A stretch of DNA of 15,985 nucleotides. Origin: JBKDZR01 sp047971485. GTDB lineage: Bacteria > Pseudomonadota > Alphaproteobacteria > Rhodobacterales > Rhodobacteraceae. This document shows, piece by piece, positions 1 to 8,223 of this stretch (its first letter is position 1; each line of letters begins with the position of its first letter). The notes under the pieces were generated by a model, which saw nothing but the letters and a program-made list of their open reading frames with translations, was not told where the DNA came from and did no database searches. Location: the NCBI GenBank assembly GCA_047971485.1, contig JBKDZR010000129.1:1-15985 (forward strand), in the 5' to 3' direction. Made by a program: the position numbers and the translations under genes.

Positions 1-8
1 TGCCATTC

Positions 9-413
9 ATGCCAGACGATAATGAAATGCAGGCGCGATTCGTGACCGTGCGCGTCGAGAACTGGCACGAAGCAATCAACTTCTATCGTAATATCCTCGG
101 ACTGACACTGAAGTTTTCGGATGACGAAAACCAATTCGCCATGTTCGAATCCGGACTAATTCGCATTGCTGTTGAAGGTTCGGTGAAGCCTGCACATAAG
201 AGACAAAATGATACTGGCGCACTGCTCGTCAATTTCAATGTCAAGAACCTGCAGAAAACTCTGGAGAACCTTCGAGAATCCGGCGCGCAGATCCTGTCAA
301 ATATTAAGCAAGGCCCGGGATACAGTTACGTAGCCATTTCGGACCCCGAGGGCAACGAGCACATTCTCTTTGAAAACCACGAGAAGCAAACTGACGCGAT
401 TGCCGTTGAGTAA
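9..413 (+). CDS. VOC superfamily (glyoxalase/dioxygenase-fold) protein
   Basis: A 134-residue protein with the features of a single vicinal-oxygen-chelate module pair. It has an opening strand followed by 'WHEAINFYRNILGL' (residues 19-32), a central 'NQFAMFESG' strand, and the typical closing pattern 'DPEGNEHILFE' with a terminal metal-ligand-like Glu. Proteins of this fold are metal enzymes (glyoxalases, extradiol dioxygenases, epimerases) or antibiotic-binding proteins, and the sequence does not say which. No obvious N-terminal His ligand is visible, so metal binding is uncertain. The frame is open to the left edge, so the true start could lie outside the window; ATG at 27 is another possible start. 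It is the first visible gene of the catabolic run and is followed after 83 nt by the flavin reductase gene, so a role in the same pathway is an inference. Base composition is A+T-richer than in the right half of the window. Confidence 0.78.
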   Translation: MPDDNEMQARFVTVRVENWHEAINFYRNILGLTLKFSDDENQFAMFESGLIRIAVEGSVKPAHKRQNDTGALLVNFNVKNLQKTLENLRESGAQILSNIKQGPGYSYVAISDPEGNEHILFENHEKQTDAIAVE

Positions 414-429
414 AATTCTTCGACCACTG

Positions 430-444
430 AATCACGGCGTGATT
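430..444. promoter_or_regulatory. Short perfect inverted repeat between VOC and flavin reductase genes
   Basis: Arms AATCAC and GTGATT with a 3-nt centre lie about 50 nt upstream of the flavin reductase start. A second small inverted repeat, ACGAC/GTCGT, follows at about 447-464 with a T-rich loop. These could be an operator for a regulator, possibly the MarR-like domain encoded next door, or an mRNA hairpin. Only the symmetry is seen; binding is inferred. Confidence 0.3.
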
Positions 445-496
445 GAACGACATTTTTCGGTCGTACAGCAGGCATCCCACTCAAAGGAGAAACAAG

Positions 497-1453
497 GTGA
501 CGAGCGTCAACACTGAACATAGCGATCCACTGGCCGATCCTCGTGCCTATCGCCGGTGCCTGTCACAATTTGCGACGGGCGTGACAGTTGTAACGGCACA
601 GGCCGGTGCGCAACGCACGGGTGTGACAGCAAACTCTTTCGCATCGCTTTCACTGGACCCGCCTCTAGTAACCTGGGCCCTCAAACGCGACTCTCGAAGC
701 GCCGAAATATTCAAGAGTGCACCCCACTTTGCGGTGAATATTCTGGCGGATGATCAAATTGAAATATCCCAAAGATTCGCACGACCGGGCAATGATAAAT
801 TCGTTGAAGTGCAGTGGTCGCATGGAATTGACGGCGCACCCCTTCTCGAACATACCTTGGCAACTCTTGAGTGCGACACGGAAAGCGTCCAAGAAGGTGG
901 AGATCATCTATTAATTATCGGACGCGTCAAGAAATTCAATGTCGAAAATCGCGTTCCTTTACTTTTCGTGCAGGGAAGATACGGCGTTGCTGTAGACCAT
1001 CCAAACCTAAAACCGCTTCCGGAGGGCGAACACGCGGTCGAAGTCTCAAGCGACACGTCGCTCATGGTCCTACTTCTCTATGCATACCAGGCCATGTCTC
1101 ACCGTTTTGACTCCCGACGCCAACTCGTAGGCATGTCTGTGGTTCAAAGCCGAGTATTGGCCGTGCTTCATAGAAGCGGTGGTGGGCTTAGTATCGGTAG
1201 CCTTGCCACAAGAAGCTACACGGGTCCACGGGATGCCGTGGACGCGGTTGCTGATCTTCGGGATCGTGGGTTCGTACAGCAATCGGGCGACATTGTTTCA
1301 CTAACCAAGCAGGGACAGGATACGCGTGAATCCCTACTCCGTCATTTGCGGGATTTCGACGTCGAGCAGACGACCGTGTTCAGTGACGAAGAAGTAGAAA
1401 CAGCACGCCGGGTCATCTCACATTTGATCCGCTCCAATTCAGGGACGAATTAA
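497..1453 (+). CDS. Flavin reductase with C-terminal MarR-like domain (two-component monooxygenase reductase)
   Basis: I start this gene at GTG 497 because AAGGAG at 484-489 sits 7 nt before it; a longer TTG start at 443 has no such site. The product is 318 residues. Residues about 15-168 form the FMN-binding split-barrel flavin reductase domain, with 'GVTANSFASLSLDPPL' at 42-57, 'GDHLLIIGRV' around 135-144 and 'FVQGRYG' near 157-163. Residues about 185-315 resemble a MarR winged helix ('LATRSYTGPRDAVDAV', then 'LRDRGFVQQSGDIVSLTKQG'). This architecture and length match the reductase component (C1) of p-hydroxyphenylacetate hydroxylase from Acinetobacter, where the MarR-like part is an effector-sensing autoinhibitory domain. 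NADH-dependent supply of reduced FMN to an oxygenase is therefore the likely role. The oxygenase component is not in the window, so the substrate is unknown. It is followed after 2 nt by the CoA ligase gene. Confidence 0.88.
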   Translation: MTSVNTEHSDPLADPRAYRRCLSQFATGVTVVTAQAGAQRTGVTANSFASLSLDPPLVTWALKRDSRSAEIFKSAPHFAVNILADDQIEISQRFARPGNDKFVEVQWSHGIDGAPLLEHTLATLECDTESVQEGGDHLLIIGRVKKFNVENRVPLLFVQGRYGVAVDHPNLKPLPEGEHAVEVSSDTSLMVLLLYAYQAMSHRFDSRRQLVGMSVVQSRVLAVLHRSGGGLSIGSLATRSYTGPRDAVDAVADLRDRGFVQQSGDIVSLTKQGQDTRESLLRHLRDFDVEQTTVFSDEEVETARRVISHLIRSNSGTN

Positions 1454-1455
1454 AG

Positions 1456-2958
1456 ATGCTGCCAATCGATTTCCTATTTCGTGCAGCGCGTTATTGCTCT
1501 GACAGCACCGCCCTTGAGACCGAAGATGAAAGATTCACCTACGCTGAAATAGGGCGACGCGTCGATGCCCTTGCAGCGCACATTCAGAGACTGGTACCGG
1601 GTTGCCAAAATCGTATAGCGATCTGTGGCCACAACACATTGTCCCACTATTTCGCAATACTTGCCACATACGCTAGCGGGAATATCTGGGTCGCACTCAA
1701 TCCTCAGAATTCCAAGCGGGACCTCGACCGAATCCTCGGCCTAACAGAACCATCGCTCATCATTACAGATGACGATTGCACAGAGAAATTCACTGCCGGG
1801 GATATCCCGGTGCTACTCGGAAGCGATCTGCCGGCCGCAATGCGCAAACATGATGGCTCAAGTGGCGAGCGATCCGGAGTGAGCCTTAATGACCTTCAGG
1901 CCATCAAGTTTACCGGTGGCTCGAGCGGTCTACCGAAAGCCGTCCTGCAGCCGAACCGTGTCGGCATGACGCACCAGGCCCACATGCGGATCATGTACGG
2001 CTTCAATAGCCACGACACGGGCTTGGCCGTTTCGCCGCTTACGCACGCCGGGGGAACCTACATTCTGCCCTTCGCCTCAGTGGGCGGTCGGTACGTTCTT
2101 ATGTCCAAGCCTTCCGCGCCAGCTATACTTGACGCAATTGAACGCTCCCGGGTTAGCCGGATCTTTATGGCGCCAACACTTCTCTATCGGCTCGTTACTG
2201 AGCAGGAAACTAGTCCAAGAGATCTTAGCAGCCTGCACGCCATTACCTATGGCGCCGCTTCAATGCCCGTCGAAAAGATTCGCGAGGCACAGCGTGTTCT
2301 CGGGAATCGTATCGACGTAACCTATGGACAAACGGAGGCCTCCCAATGCCTGACGGGAGCCACTCGTGAAGACCTGGCCGATGATCGGTTTGTGGGAACC
2401 GTGGGTCGCGCGGGGCCACTCGTACAGGTCGAAGTAATGGATCCCGATGGCCGCATCCTACCTCCTGGTGAGGTTGGGGAAGTGGTTGCACGGGGCGATT
2501 TGCTGATGCGTGGATACCTGAACAACCCTGAGATCACAGCCAAGACCATCGTCGACGGCTGGCTGCACACTGGGGATACGGGCTCTTTCGACAATCACGG
2601 TTTCCTGACAATTCGTGGACGTCTCAAGGAGATGATCATTTCGGGTGGGTTTAACGTCTATCCCGCTGACGTTGAGAGTTCGTTGTCGCGACATCCGGAG
2701 GTCTACGAAAGTATCGTGTTCGGGGTCGAAGACGAGAAGTGGGGCGAGCGGGTCGAGGCGGCCGTGGTGCTGCGTGCGGAAGCGACCTGCGACGAAGCTT
2801 CTCTCATCGAGTTTGTAAAAGGCGAGATCGGTTCGGTGCAGGCGCCAAAAGTAATTCATGTAGTTCCCGAATTGCCACGAAATGAAGTCGGAAAAGTTGT
2901 CCGCCGCGAAGTGAAATCACTTCTGGAGGCACGCCCATCGAAAAAGGAGCGTTCATGA
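1456..2958 (+). CDS. Acyl-CoA synthetase (ANL superfamily AMP-dependent ligase)
   Basis: A 500-residue class I adenylate-forming enzyme that would activate a carboxylic acid with ATP and CoA to its acyl-CoA. All core motifs are present: the P-loop 'TGGSSGLPK' at about 153-161, 'YGQTEAS' near 290, 'GWLHTGD' near 368-374 with the ribose-binding Asp, the hinge and A8 region 'GRLKEMIISGGFNVYPADVE' near 388-407, and 'PRNEVGKVV' carrying the catalytic Lys near 480. It is compact at the N-terminus, like many benzoate/cyclohexanecarboxylate-type and medium-chain ligases, but the substrate cannot be read from the sequence. The start lies 2 nt after the flavin reductase stop, and the 3' end overlaps the thiolase start by 4 nt (ATGA), so translation of the two is probably coupled. 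It most likely supplies the substrate of the downstream thiolase route. Confidence 0.92.
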   Translation: MLPIDFLFRAARYCSDSTALETEDERFTYAEIGRRVDALAAHIQRLVPGCQNRIAICGHNTLSHYFAILATYASGNIWVALNPQNSKRDLDRILGLTEPSLIITDDDCTEKFTAGDIPVLLGSDLPAAMRKHDGSSGERSGVSLNDLQAIKFTGGSSGLPKAVLQPNRVGMTHQAHMRIMYGFNSHDTGLAVSPLTHAGGTYILPFASVGGRYVLMSKPSAPAILDAIERSRVSRIFMAPTLLYRLVTEQETSPRDLSSLHAITYGAASMPVEKIREAQRVLGNRIDVTYGQTEASQCLTGATREDLADDRFVGTVGRAGPLVQVEVMDPDGRILPPGEVGEVVARGDLLMRGYLNNPEITAKTIVDGWLHTGDTGSFDNHGFLTIRGRLKEMIISGGFNVYPADVESSLSRHPEVYESIVFGVEDEKWGERVEAAVVLRAEATCDEASLIEFVKGEIGSVQAPKVIHVVPELPRNEVGKVVRREVKSLLEARPSKKERS

Positions 2959-4196
2959 GCCAGGTCTACATTGCGGGCGTCGGGATGACCCCCCTTGGAA
3001 AGTTCCCAGATCTATCGGTAAAGCAACTCACTCGAAACGCGGTGGATTCTGCTTTGTTGGATGCGGGACTGGAACTTGGTGACATCCAAGGGGCATGGTT
3101 TTCGAATTCACGGCAGGGACAAATGGAGGGGCAAAACTCAATTCGAGGCCAGTGCGCACTCAGGAGCATGGGCTTTGAAACAATTCCGATTGTAAATGTT
3201 GAAAATGCCTGTTGCAGTTCGAGCACCGGACTCAACCAAGCATTTGCCGCTATCAAGGCGGGGTTGATTGACATCGGTCTGGTCGTCGGAACGGAGAAGA
3301 TGTTTTACCCTGAGAAGAAGGAACTCATGCTTCAAGCTTTCCGCGGCGGCTGGGATGTCCACGACGAGGCCAATACTGAACGTGTAATGCTTGCGCTTGG
3401 CGATTCAGTTCAAGTTCCTGAGGAAGCACAAAAGGATACTGGTGCCAGAAGCGTGTTCATGGACATCTATGCCTCGCTTGCGCGTCAACACATGCGTCTC
3501 TACGGCACGACGCAAAGCCAGATAGCGGCAGCGGCGGCCAAGAATCATTGGCACTCCACAAAGAACCCAATGGCTCAATATCAGATGGATATGAGCGTCG
3601 ACCAGGTCCTTGCCGATCGGCTGATCTCCTGGCCATTGACTCGTGCGATGTGTGCGCCACTCAGCGATGGTTCGGGAGCCTTGGTTATCTGCAGCAAAAG
3701 AGCGCTTAAGCGCGTCGATCGTGGGCGAAGCATCAAGGTACTCGCCAGCGCGCTTGTAAGCGGGTCTAACCGTGACCCGGACGACTTGTCTCACCACCTC
3801 GGAAGAATTGCCGCCAACAGAGCCTATGAACAAGCCGGTCTGGGCCCCGAAGATGTCGACGTGGCAGAGGTGCACGACGCAACATCGTTCGCTGAGATAC
3901 TGCAGATTGAGAACCTCGGCCTCTGTGAACCCGGAGGAGGGGGCCGAATTACCGAGCTTGGAGAAACCCGGCTCGGGGGACGCGTGCCAGTGAACCCGTC
4001 GGGAGGCTTGGTCAGCAAAGGACATCCTATTGGCGCGACCGGAGCGATCCAACTATTCGAACTTGTAACTCAGCTTCGTGGCGAGGCGGGCGAACGGCAA
4101 GTGCCCGAGGCCCAGGTTGCGGTAGCGGAAAATGGTGGCGGTTTTTACGGTGCAGAGGACGCTGCAGCTGTCGTCACGGTACTTGGCCGCAATTGA
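2955..4196 (+). CDS. SCP2/SCPx-type thiolase (acetyl-CoA acyltransferase family)
   Basis: A 413-residue thiolase-fold protein. The nucleophile motif 'VENACCSSSTGL' places the reactive Cys at residue 86. 'EVHDATSFAE' supplies His307 (the HDxF-like motif of SCP2-type thiolases), and 'NPSGGLVSKGHPIGATG' supplies His357. The C-terminus ends in a Gly-rich 'AENGGGFYG' stretch and lacks the second catalytic Cys motif of classical biosynthetic thiolases, as is usual for the SCP2 branch. In catabolism these enzymes cleave 3-oxoacyl-CoA with CoA, often of branched or ring-derived chains. AAGGAG lies just upstream, inside the end of the ligase gene. The adjacent CoA ligase suggests a shared pathway. No acyl-CoA dehydrogenase, hydratase or DUF35 OB-fold partner is in the window, so the pathway is incomplete here. 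Confidence 0.92.
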   Translation: MSQVYIAGVGMTPLGKFPDLSVKQLTRNAVDSALLDAGLELGDIQGAWFSNSRQGQMEGQNSIRGQCALRSMGFETIPIVNVENACCSSSTGLNQAFAAIKAGLIDIGLVVGTEKMFYPEKKELMLQAFRGGWDVHDEANTERVMLALGDSVQVPEEAQKDTGARSVFMDIYASLARQHMRLYGTTQSQIAAAAAKNHWHSTKNPMAQYQMDMSVDQVLADRLISWPLTRAMCAPLSDGSGALVICSKRALKRVDRGRSIKVLASALVSGSNRDPDDLSHHLGRIAANRAYEQAGLGPEDVDVAEVHDATSFAEILQIENLGLCEPGGGGRITELGETRLGGRVPVNPSGGLVSKGHPIGATGAIQLFELVTQLRGEAGERQVPEAQVAVAENGGGFYGAEDAAAVVTVLGRN

Positions 4197-4207
4197 GCGC
4201 GGTTTTT
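4187..4207 (+). terminator. Weak intrinsic-terminator-like hairpin after the thiolase
   Basis: A 4-bp stem, CCGC/GCGG, with an 8-nt loop overlaps the thiolase stop codon and is followed by five T residues (4203-4207). It lies in the only larger gap (47 nt) between the ligase/thiolase block and the hydroxyacid oxidase block, so it may partly separate two transcription units. The stem is short, so this is a weak call. Confidence 0.22.
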
Positions 4208-4243
4208 CTGCGCAAGATCCTCTCTTAGCATCCGGAACGCGAT

Positions 4244-5395
4244 ATGTCTCTGACTTCATGTCACAATTTTCAGGACTTCCGCCGGCTGGCGAAAAGACGT
4301 TTGCCGGCGCCGATCTTCCACTACATCGATGGTGCAGCGGATGACGAGGTAACCTACCGGCGGAATACGAAGGCTTTCGATGATTGTGACCTCGTGCCGA
4401 ACGTGCTGACCGGGGTTGAGACCGTTGACACATCAGTGGAGGTCATGGGGCAGAAACTCGACATGCCGCTTTATTGTGCGCCGACCGCTCTGCAACGTCT
4501 CTTTCACCATGACGGCGAACGTGCGGTCGCGAGGGCTGCATCCAAGCACGGCACAATGTTCGGAGTCTCGTCGCTGGCAACGGTAACGGTCGAAGAAATC
4601 TCGGGGCTGGCACCGGGGCCGAAGATGTTCCAGTTCTATTTCCACAAGGACCGCAGTCTGAACGACGCGCTTCTGGAACGGGCGAGGGCAGCCAACTTCA
4701 ACGTCATGGCGCTGACGGTTGACACGATAACGGGTGGCAATCGGGAGCGCGACCTGCGGACCGGCTTCACCTCTCCGCCGAAACTTACCCCTTCCTCGAT
4801 GATCAGCTTTGCGACCCATCCGATGTGGGCTTGGAACTTCCTGACAAAAGAGAAGTTCGACATGCCCCATTTGTCCGGGCACGTCACACAGGGAACGAAC
4901 CTTGCCGTGTCAGTGGGCGAATACTTCTCGACAATGCTCGACCAGTCGATGAGTTGGAAGGATGCCGAGGCGCTTTGTGCGAAGTGGGATGGGCAGTTCG
5001 CACTTAAGGGCATTATGAGTGTCGACGATGCCAAACGCGCCGTCGACATCGGATGCACCGGGATCATGGTCTCGAACCACGGAGGCCGACAGCTCGACGG
5101 GTCGCGCAGCCCATTCGACCAACTCGCAGAGATCTGCGACGCCGTAGGGGATAAGATCGACGTTATCTGCGAGGGTGGGATACAGCGCGGTACGCACGTG
5201 CTGAAGGCCCTCTCTGTCGGGGCAAAGGCCTGCTCCGGCGGTCGCCTCTATCTCTTCGCTCTGGCGGCGGCGGGCGAGGCGGGTGTGGACCGGGCGCTTA
5301 GCATCTACCGCGCAGAGATCGAGCGCGCGATGAAGCTGATGGGCGTGACCCGTCTCGACCAGTTGAGCCGCCACAACCTTCGATACCGCAATTGA
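4244..5395 (+). CDS. FMN-dependent 2-hydroxyacid oxidase/dehydrogenase (LldD/glycolate oxidase family)
   Basis: A 383-residue alpha/beta-barrel flavoenzyme that oxidises an L-2-hydroxyacid (lactate, glycolate, mandelate or similar) to the 2-oxoacid. Family landmarks are the N-terminal 'HYIDGAADDE' with the substrate-binding Tyr near 27, 'FQFYFHKDR' with the active-site Tyr, 'LTVDT', 'ALKGIMS' with the flavin N1-binding Lys, and 'SNHGGRQLD' with the catalytic His279 and its Arg. 'CEGGIQRGTHVLKAL' then forms the FMN phosphate site. In spinach glycolate oxidase the corresponding motif is VRRGTD; the first Arg is Gln here, a variant I believe is common in one alphaproteobacterial subgroup. No signal peptide or membrane segment is seen, so it is probably cytoplasmic. 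The next genes encode malate synthase G and GlcG, which argues for glycolate as substrate and glyoxylate as product, but L-lactate cannot be excluded. Confidence 0.91.
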   Translation: MSLTSCHNFQDFRRLAKRRLPAPIFHYIDGAADDEVTYRRNTKAFDDCDLVPNVLTGVETVDTSVEVMGQKLDMPLYCAPTALQRLFHHDGERAVARAASKHGTMFGVSSLATVTVEEISGLAPGPKMFQFYFHKDRSLNDALLERARAANFNVMALTVDTITGGNRERDLRTGFTSPPKLTPSSMISFATHPMWAWNFLTKEKFDMPHLSGHVTQGTNLAVSVGEYFSTMLDQSMSWKDAEALCAKWDGQFALKGIMSVDDAKRAVDIGCTGIMVSNHGGRQLDGSRSPFDQLAEICDAVGDKIDVICEGGIQRGTHVLKALSVGAKACSGGRLYLFALAAAGEAGVDRALSIYRAEIERAMKLMGVTRLDQLSRHNLRYRN

Positions 5396-5450
5396 ATTGC
5401 ATGGGACGATTTGCGTCCCTCTGACACCAACCAGTACACGGAAAAACCAG

Positions 5451-7688
5451 ATGTCGCAGACAAGGACAAGAAGCAGCTCAGATACGACGCAGGAAGTGGA
5501 TCGCAGCACTGATCACTATGCATCGCGGGCTGGTCTCATAGTGGCGTCAGAACTCGCAGAGTTTGTTGAACGAGAAGTGCTGACACCAGAACTGGATGCC
5601 GGGGCTTTCTGGTCCGGTTACGCATGCATCCTGACCGACCTGATGCCCGAGAACGCCGCGCTCCTCGCCAAACGGGCAGAGTTGCAGGTGCAGATCGACA
5701 AATGGCTAAGTGAAAACGAGATTGGGGATGGCAAGGCATACCGCTTCTTCTTGGAAAAGATCGGCTACCTTCAACCCCAGCCAGAACCGTTCACCATCGA
5801 TACGCGGAACGTCGATCCCGAGATCGCCTCCATCGCCGGCCCCCAGTTGGTGGTTCCGGTGATGAATGCGAGGTTCGCGCTCAATGCGGCGAACGCCCGC
5901 TGGGGATCGCTGTATGATGCGCTTTATGGCACTGACGCCATCCCGGGCAGTGCTGCCCAAGGCGACTTCGATCCAGTGCGTGGTGCTCAGGTGATCGCCT
6001 GGGCGCGAGCACATCTCGATGAGGTCACACCGCTGGAAGCTGGATCCTGGAAAGATTTGACAGCCATGGATGTGAAGGCTGGCGTTCTGCTTCTGACAAC
6101 GGGTGAAGGCAAGACAGGTCTTCGGGACAACGGGCAATTCGTGGGATACCGGGAGACCGGAGACGTTCTCCTTTCAGCCAACGGCCTGCTAATTGAGCTA
6201 GTTGTGGACCGGGAAGACCGAATTGGCGCTGACGATCCGGCCGGGATAGCAGATATCCGGATCGAGGCTGCGCTGACTGTGATTCAAGACTGTGAAGACT
6301 CGGTGGCAGCTGTCGACGCTGAGGACAAATGCGTCGTTTACCGCAATTGGCTCGGGCTCATGAAGGGTGACCTCACCGAGACGTTCAGCAAGGGCGAGAA
6401 GGAAATTACCCGGCGACTGAATCCGGATGTTACATTCCTTGAACCCGGTGGTAGAGAGGTCGCCCACCCCGGTCGTGCCGTACTATTGGTACGCAACGTC
6501 GGGCACTTGATGACCACCGACGCGGTCATGTTGGACGGTCGGGAAACACCGGAAGGTATTATGGACGCGGTCATCACCGTGGCCTGTGCGATGCACGATC
6601 TTAAAAAGGCCGATGGTTCAAGGAATTCGCGGACCGGTTCGATCTATGTCGTGAAGCCGAAGATGCACGGGCCGGAGGAGGTCGCGTTTGCCGACAAGCT
6701 TTACGGCCGGGTCGAGAAGTTGCTAGGGTTGGCGGAGAACACCGTCAAGCTCGGCGTCATGGACGAAGAGCGGCGTACATCAGCCAATCTTGCCGCCTGT
6801 ATTCGCGCGGTGCGGCACCGCTGCGTATTCATCAACACTGGCTTTCTCGATCGTACAGGCGACGAAATCCATACTTCAATGTATGCGGGACCAATCGTTC
6901 CGCGCGCAGAGATGGCTCAAGCCGAATGGCTTGGTGCCTACGAAGATGGAAACGTTGATACCGGACTGGCAGCCGGGCTGAGGGGCCGCGCGCAGATCGG
7001 GAAAGGTATGTGGGCCAAACCCGATGCTATGGCTGAGATGCTTGCGGCAAAGATCGCGCACCCTATGTCTGGTGCGAATACTGCTTGGGTGCCGTCGCCC
7101 ACCGCGGCGGTTCTACATGCCACCCACTACCACAAGGTCGATGTCGCGGCCCAACAGGCCGATCTGGCCAGCAAGACACGTACATCGCGTGAAGCACTTC
7201 TGACCCCGCCGATAATACGGGCACGGACATTGAAACCAGAGGAAGTTGCGCGCGAACTCGATAGTGCCTGCCAGTCTATCCTCGGCTACGTGGTGAGATG
7301 GGTCGATCAGGGTGTGGGATGTTCGAAAGTTCCTGATATCAACGATGTGGCGCTTATGGAAGATCGCGCGACATTGCGGATATCGGCACAGCATTTGGCC
7401 AACTGGCGTGTAAATGGCATCTGCACCACGGCTGATATCGAGGCAGCATTCCGACGAATGGCGCCCAAGGTCGATGCCCAAAACGCCGCGGATCCGCTGT
7501 ATCGCCCGATGGCGCCGGGCTTTGATGGCGAGGCATTCAACGCCGCCCGCGCAATCGTGCTCGAAGGGGTCGAGCAACCCTCGGGATACACCGAGCCGCT
7601 GCTTCATGCCGCTCGGCGGCGTGTGAAAGACGCCGGTTTGGAAGAAATCGACAAGGCGAAAACTGCGAAGGTTGGTATGCAATGTTGA
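5451..7688 (+). CDS. glcB: Malate synthase G
   Basis: Condenses glyoxylate with acetyl-CoA to malate. I take ATG 5451 as the start (745 residues); it gives an N-terminus 'MSQTRTRSS' like the E. coli enzyme, whereas the upstream alternative at 5397 adds 18 unlike residues. The family is usually about 720-730 residues. Catalytic positions are recognisable: Arg348 in 'LLVRNVGHLMT', Glu439 in 'MDEERRTS' and Asp467 in 'NTGFLDRTGDEIH' (metal binding), Cys624 in 'GVGCSKVPDIND', and the general base Asp638 in 'MEDRATLRIS'. Spacing Glu-Asp is 28 and Cys-Asp is 14, as in E. coli GlcB. It lies 55 nt after the hydroxyacid oxidase and overlaps the GlcG gene by 7 nt, forming a glyoxylate-producing and glyoxylate-consuming unit. 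Confidence 0.97.
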   Translation: MSQTRTRSSSDTTQEVDRSTDHYASRAGLIVASELAEFVEREVLTPELDAGAFWSGYACILTDLMPENAALLAKRAELQVQIDKWLSENEIGDGKAYRFFLEKIGYLQPQPEPFTIDTRNVDPEIASIAGPQLVVPVMNARFALNAANARWGSLYDALYGTDAIPGSAAQGDFDPVRGAQVIAWARAHLDEVTPLEAGSWKDLTAMDVKAGVLLLTTGEGKTGLRDNGQFVGYRETGDVLLSANGLLIELVVDREDRIGADDPAGIADIRIEAALTVIQDCEDSVAAVDAEDKCVVYRNWLGLMKGDLTETFSKGEKEITRRLNPDVTFLEPGGREVAHPGRAVLLVRNVGHLMTTDAVMLDGRETPEGIMDAVITVACAMHDLKKADGSRNSRTGSIYVVKPKMHGPEEVAFADKLYGRVEKLLGLAENTVKLGVMDEERRTSANLAACIRAVRHRCVFINTGFLDRTGDEIHTSMYAGPIVPRAEMAQAEWLGAYEDGNVDTGLAAGLRGRAQIGKGMWAKPDAMAEMLAAKIAHPMSGANTAWVPSPTAAVLHATHYHKVDVAAQQADLASKTRTSREALLTPPIIRARTLKPEEVARELDSACQSILGYVVRWVDQGVGCSKVPDINDVALMEDRATLRISAQHLANWRVNGICTTADIEAAFRRMAPKVDAQNAADPLYRPMAPGFDGEAFNAARAIVLEGVEQPSGYTEPLLHAARRRVKDAGLEEIDKAKTAKVGMQC

Positions 7689-8104
7689 CCGTTAACAGAC
7701 TGGATGTGGAAGATGCGCGGCTCCTGATCCGGGGGGCTAGGGCAAAGGCGCACGAGATTGGCGTGCCCATGTGCATCGCAATAACGGACGAAAGTGGAAA
7801 CCTCGTCGCCTTCGAGCGCATGGATGGCGGCAAAGTGACCTCGATTTCCATTGCGATCGATAAGAGCTTCACTGCATCCGGCGCGAAGAAAGCGACACAC
7901 GAGTACGGGCTGTCAAGCCAGCCGGGAGCGCCAGCCTACGGAATTGCGTCTGCGATTGGCGGTCGCCTGATAGTCGTCGGCGGCGGCCTGCCGGTCCTCG
8001 TAGACGGCGAAGTGGTCGGCGGCATCGGTGTGAGTTCCGGAACTCCCGCGCAGGACATGGAAGTGGCCCAGGCCGGTGTCGACTCATTTCTTTCAAATGC
8101 TTGA
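7682..8104 (+). CDS. glcG: GlcG/HbpS family protein (Haem_degrading, former DUF336)
   Basis: A 140-residue small alpha/beta protein with the family hallmarks: 'AITDESGNLVAFERMDGG' near 33-50, 'SISIAIDKSFTA', and the Gly-rich C-terminal 'GGGLPVLVDGEVVGGIGVSSG' near 100-120. Related proteins bind or degrade haem (HbpS), and in E. coli glcG lies in the glycolate operon next to glcB; the biochemical role of GlcG itself is not well established. The start overlaps the last 7 nt of malate synthase G (ATG 7682), with GAAGG about 10 nt upstream, so it is probably translated by coupling. It is the last gene of the run; after it comes transposase debris. Confidence 0.9.
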   Translation: MLTVNRLDVEDARLLIRGARAKAHEIGVPMCIAITDESGNLVAFERMDGGKVTSISIAIDKSFTASGAKKATHEYGLSSQPGAPAYGIASAIGGRLIVVGGGLPVLVDGEVVGGIGVSSGTPAQDMEVAQAGVDSFLSNA

Positions 8105-8223
8105 CGCCAGCCCAGTGAAGGAAGGATAGCTCATTAAGCTCGAAAGCGGTTTGATGCGCTGAGCTGTCCGGAAAACCGCGACCACTTCACGCAGCGACTG
8201 TGGGAGTGGGCAAAACTTGGGGG
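8105..8223. other. Intergenic junction between glcG and transposase remnant
   Basis: No gene seen. It contains a 7-bp inverted repeat, GCGGTTT (8146-8152) and AAACCGC (8173-8179), and the small palindrome AGCT-cattA-AGCT just before it. These may act as a weak terminator for the catabolic run or belong to the end of the insertion sequence. I could not identify an IS terminal repeat or target duplication. Confidence 0.3.

Noticed and set aside
3405..4052. 215-codon minus-strand frame opposite the thiolase
   Set aside because: It lies wholly inside a thiolase gene with intact catalytic motifs, and its translation has no recognisable domain.
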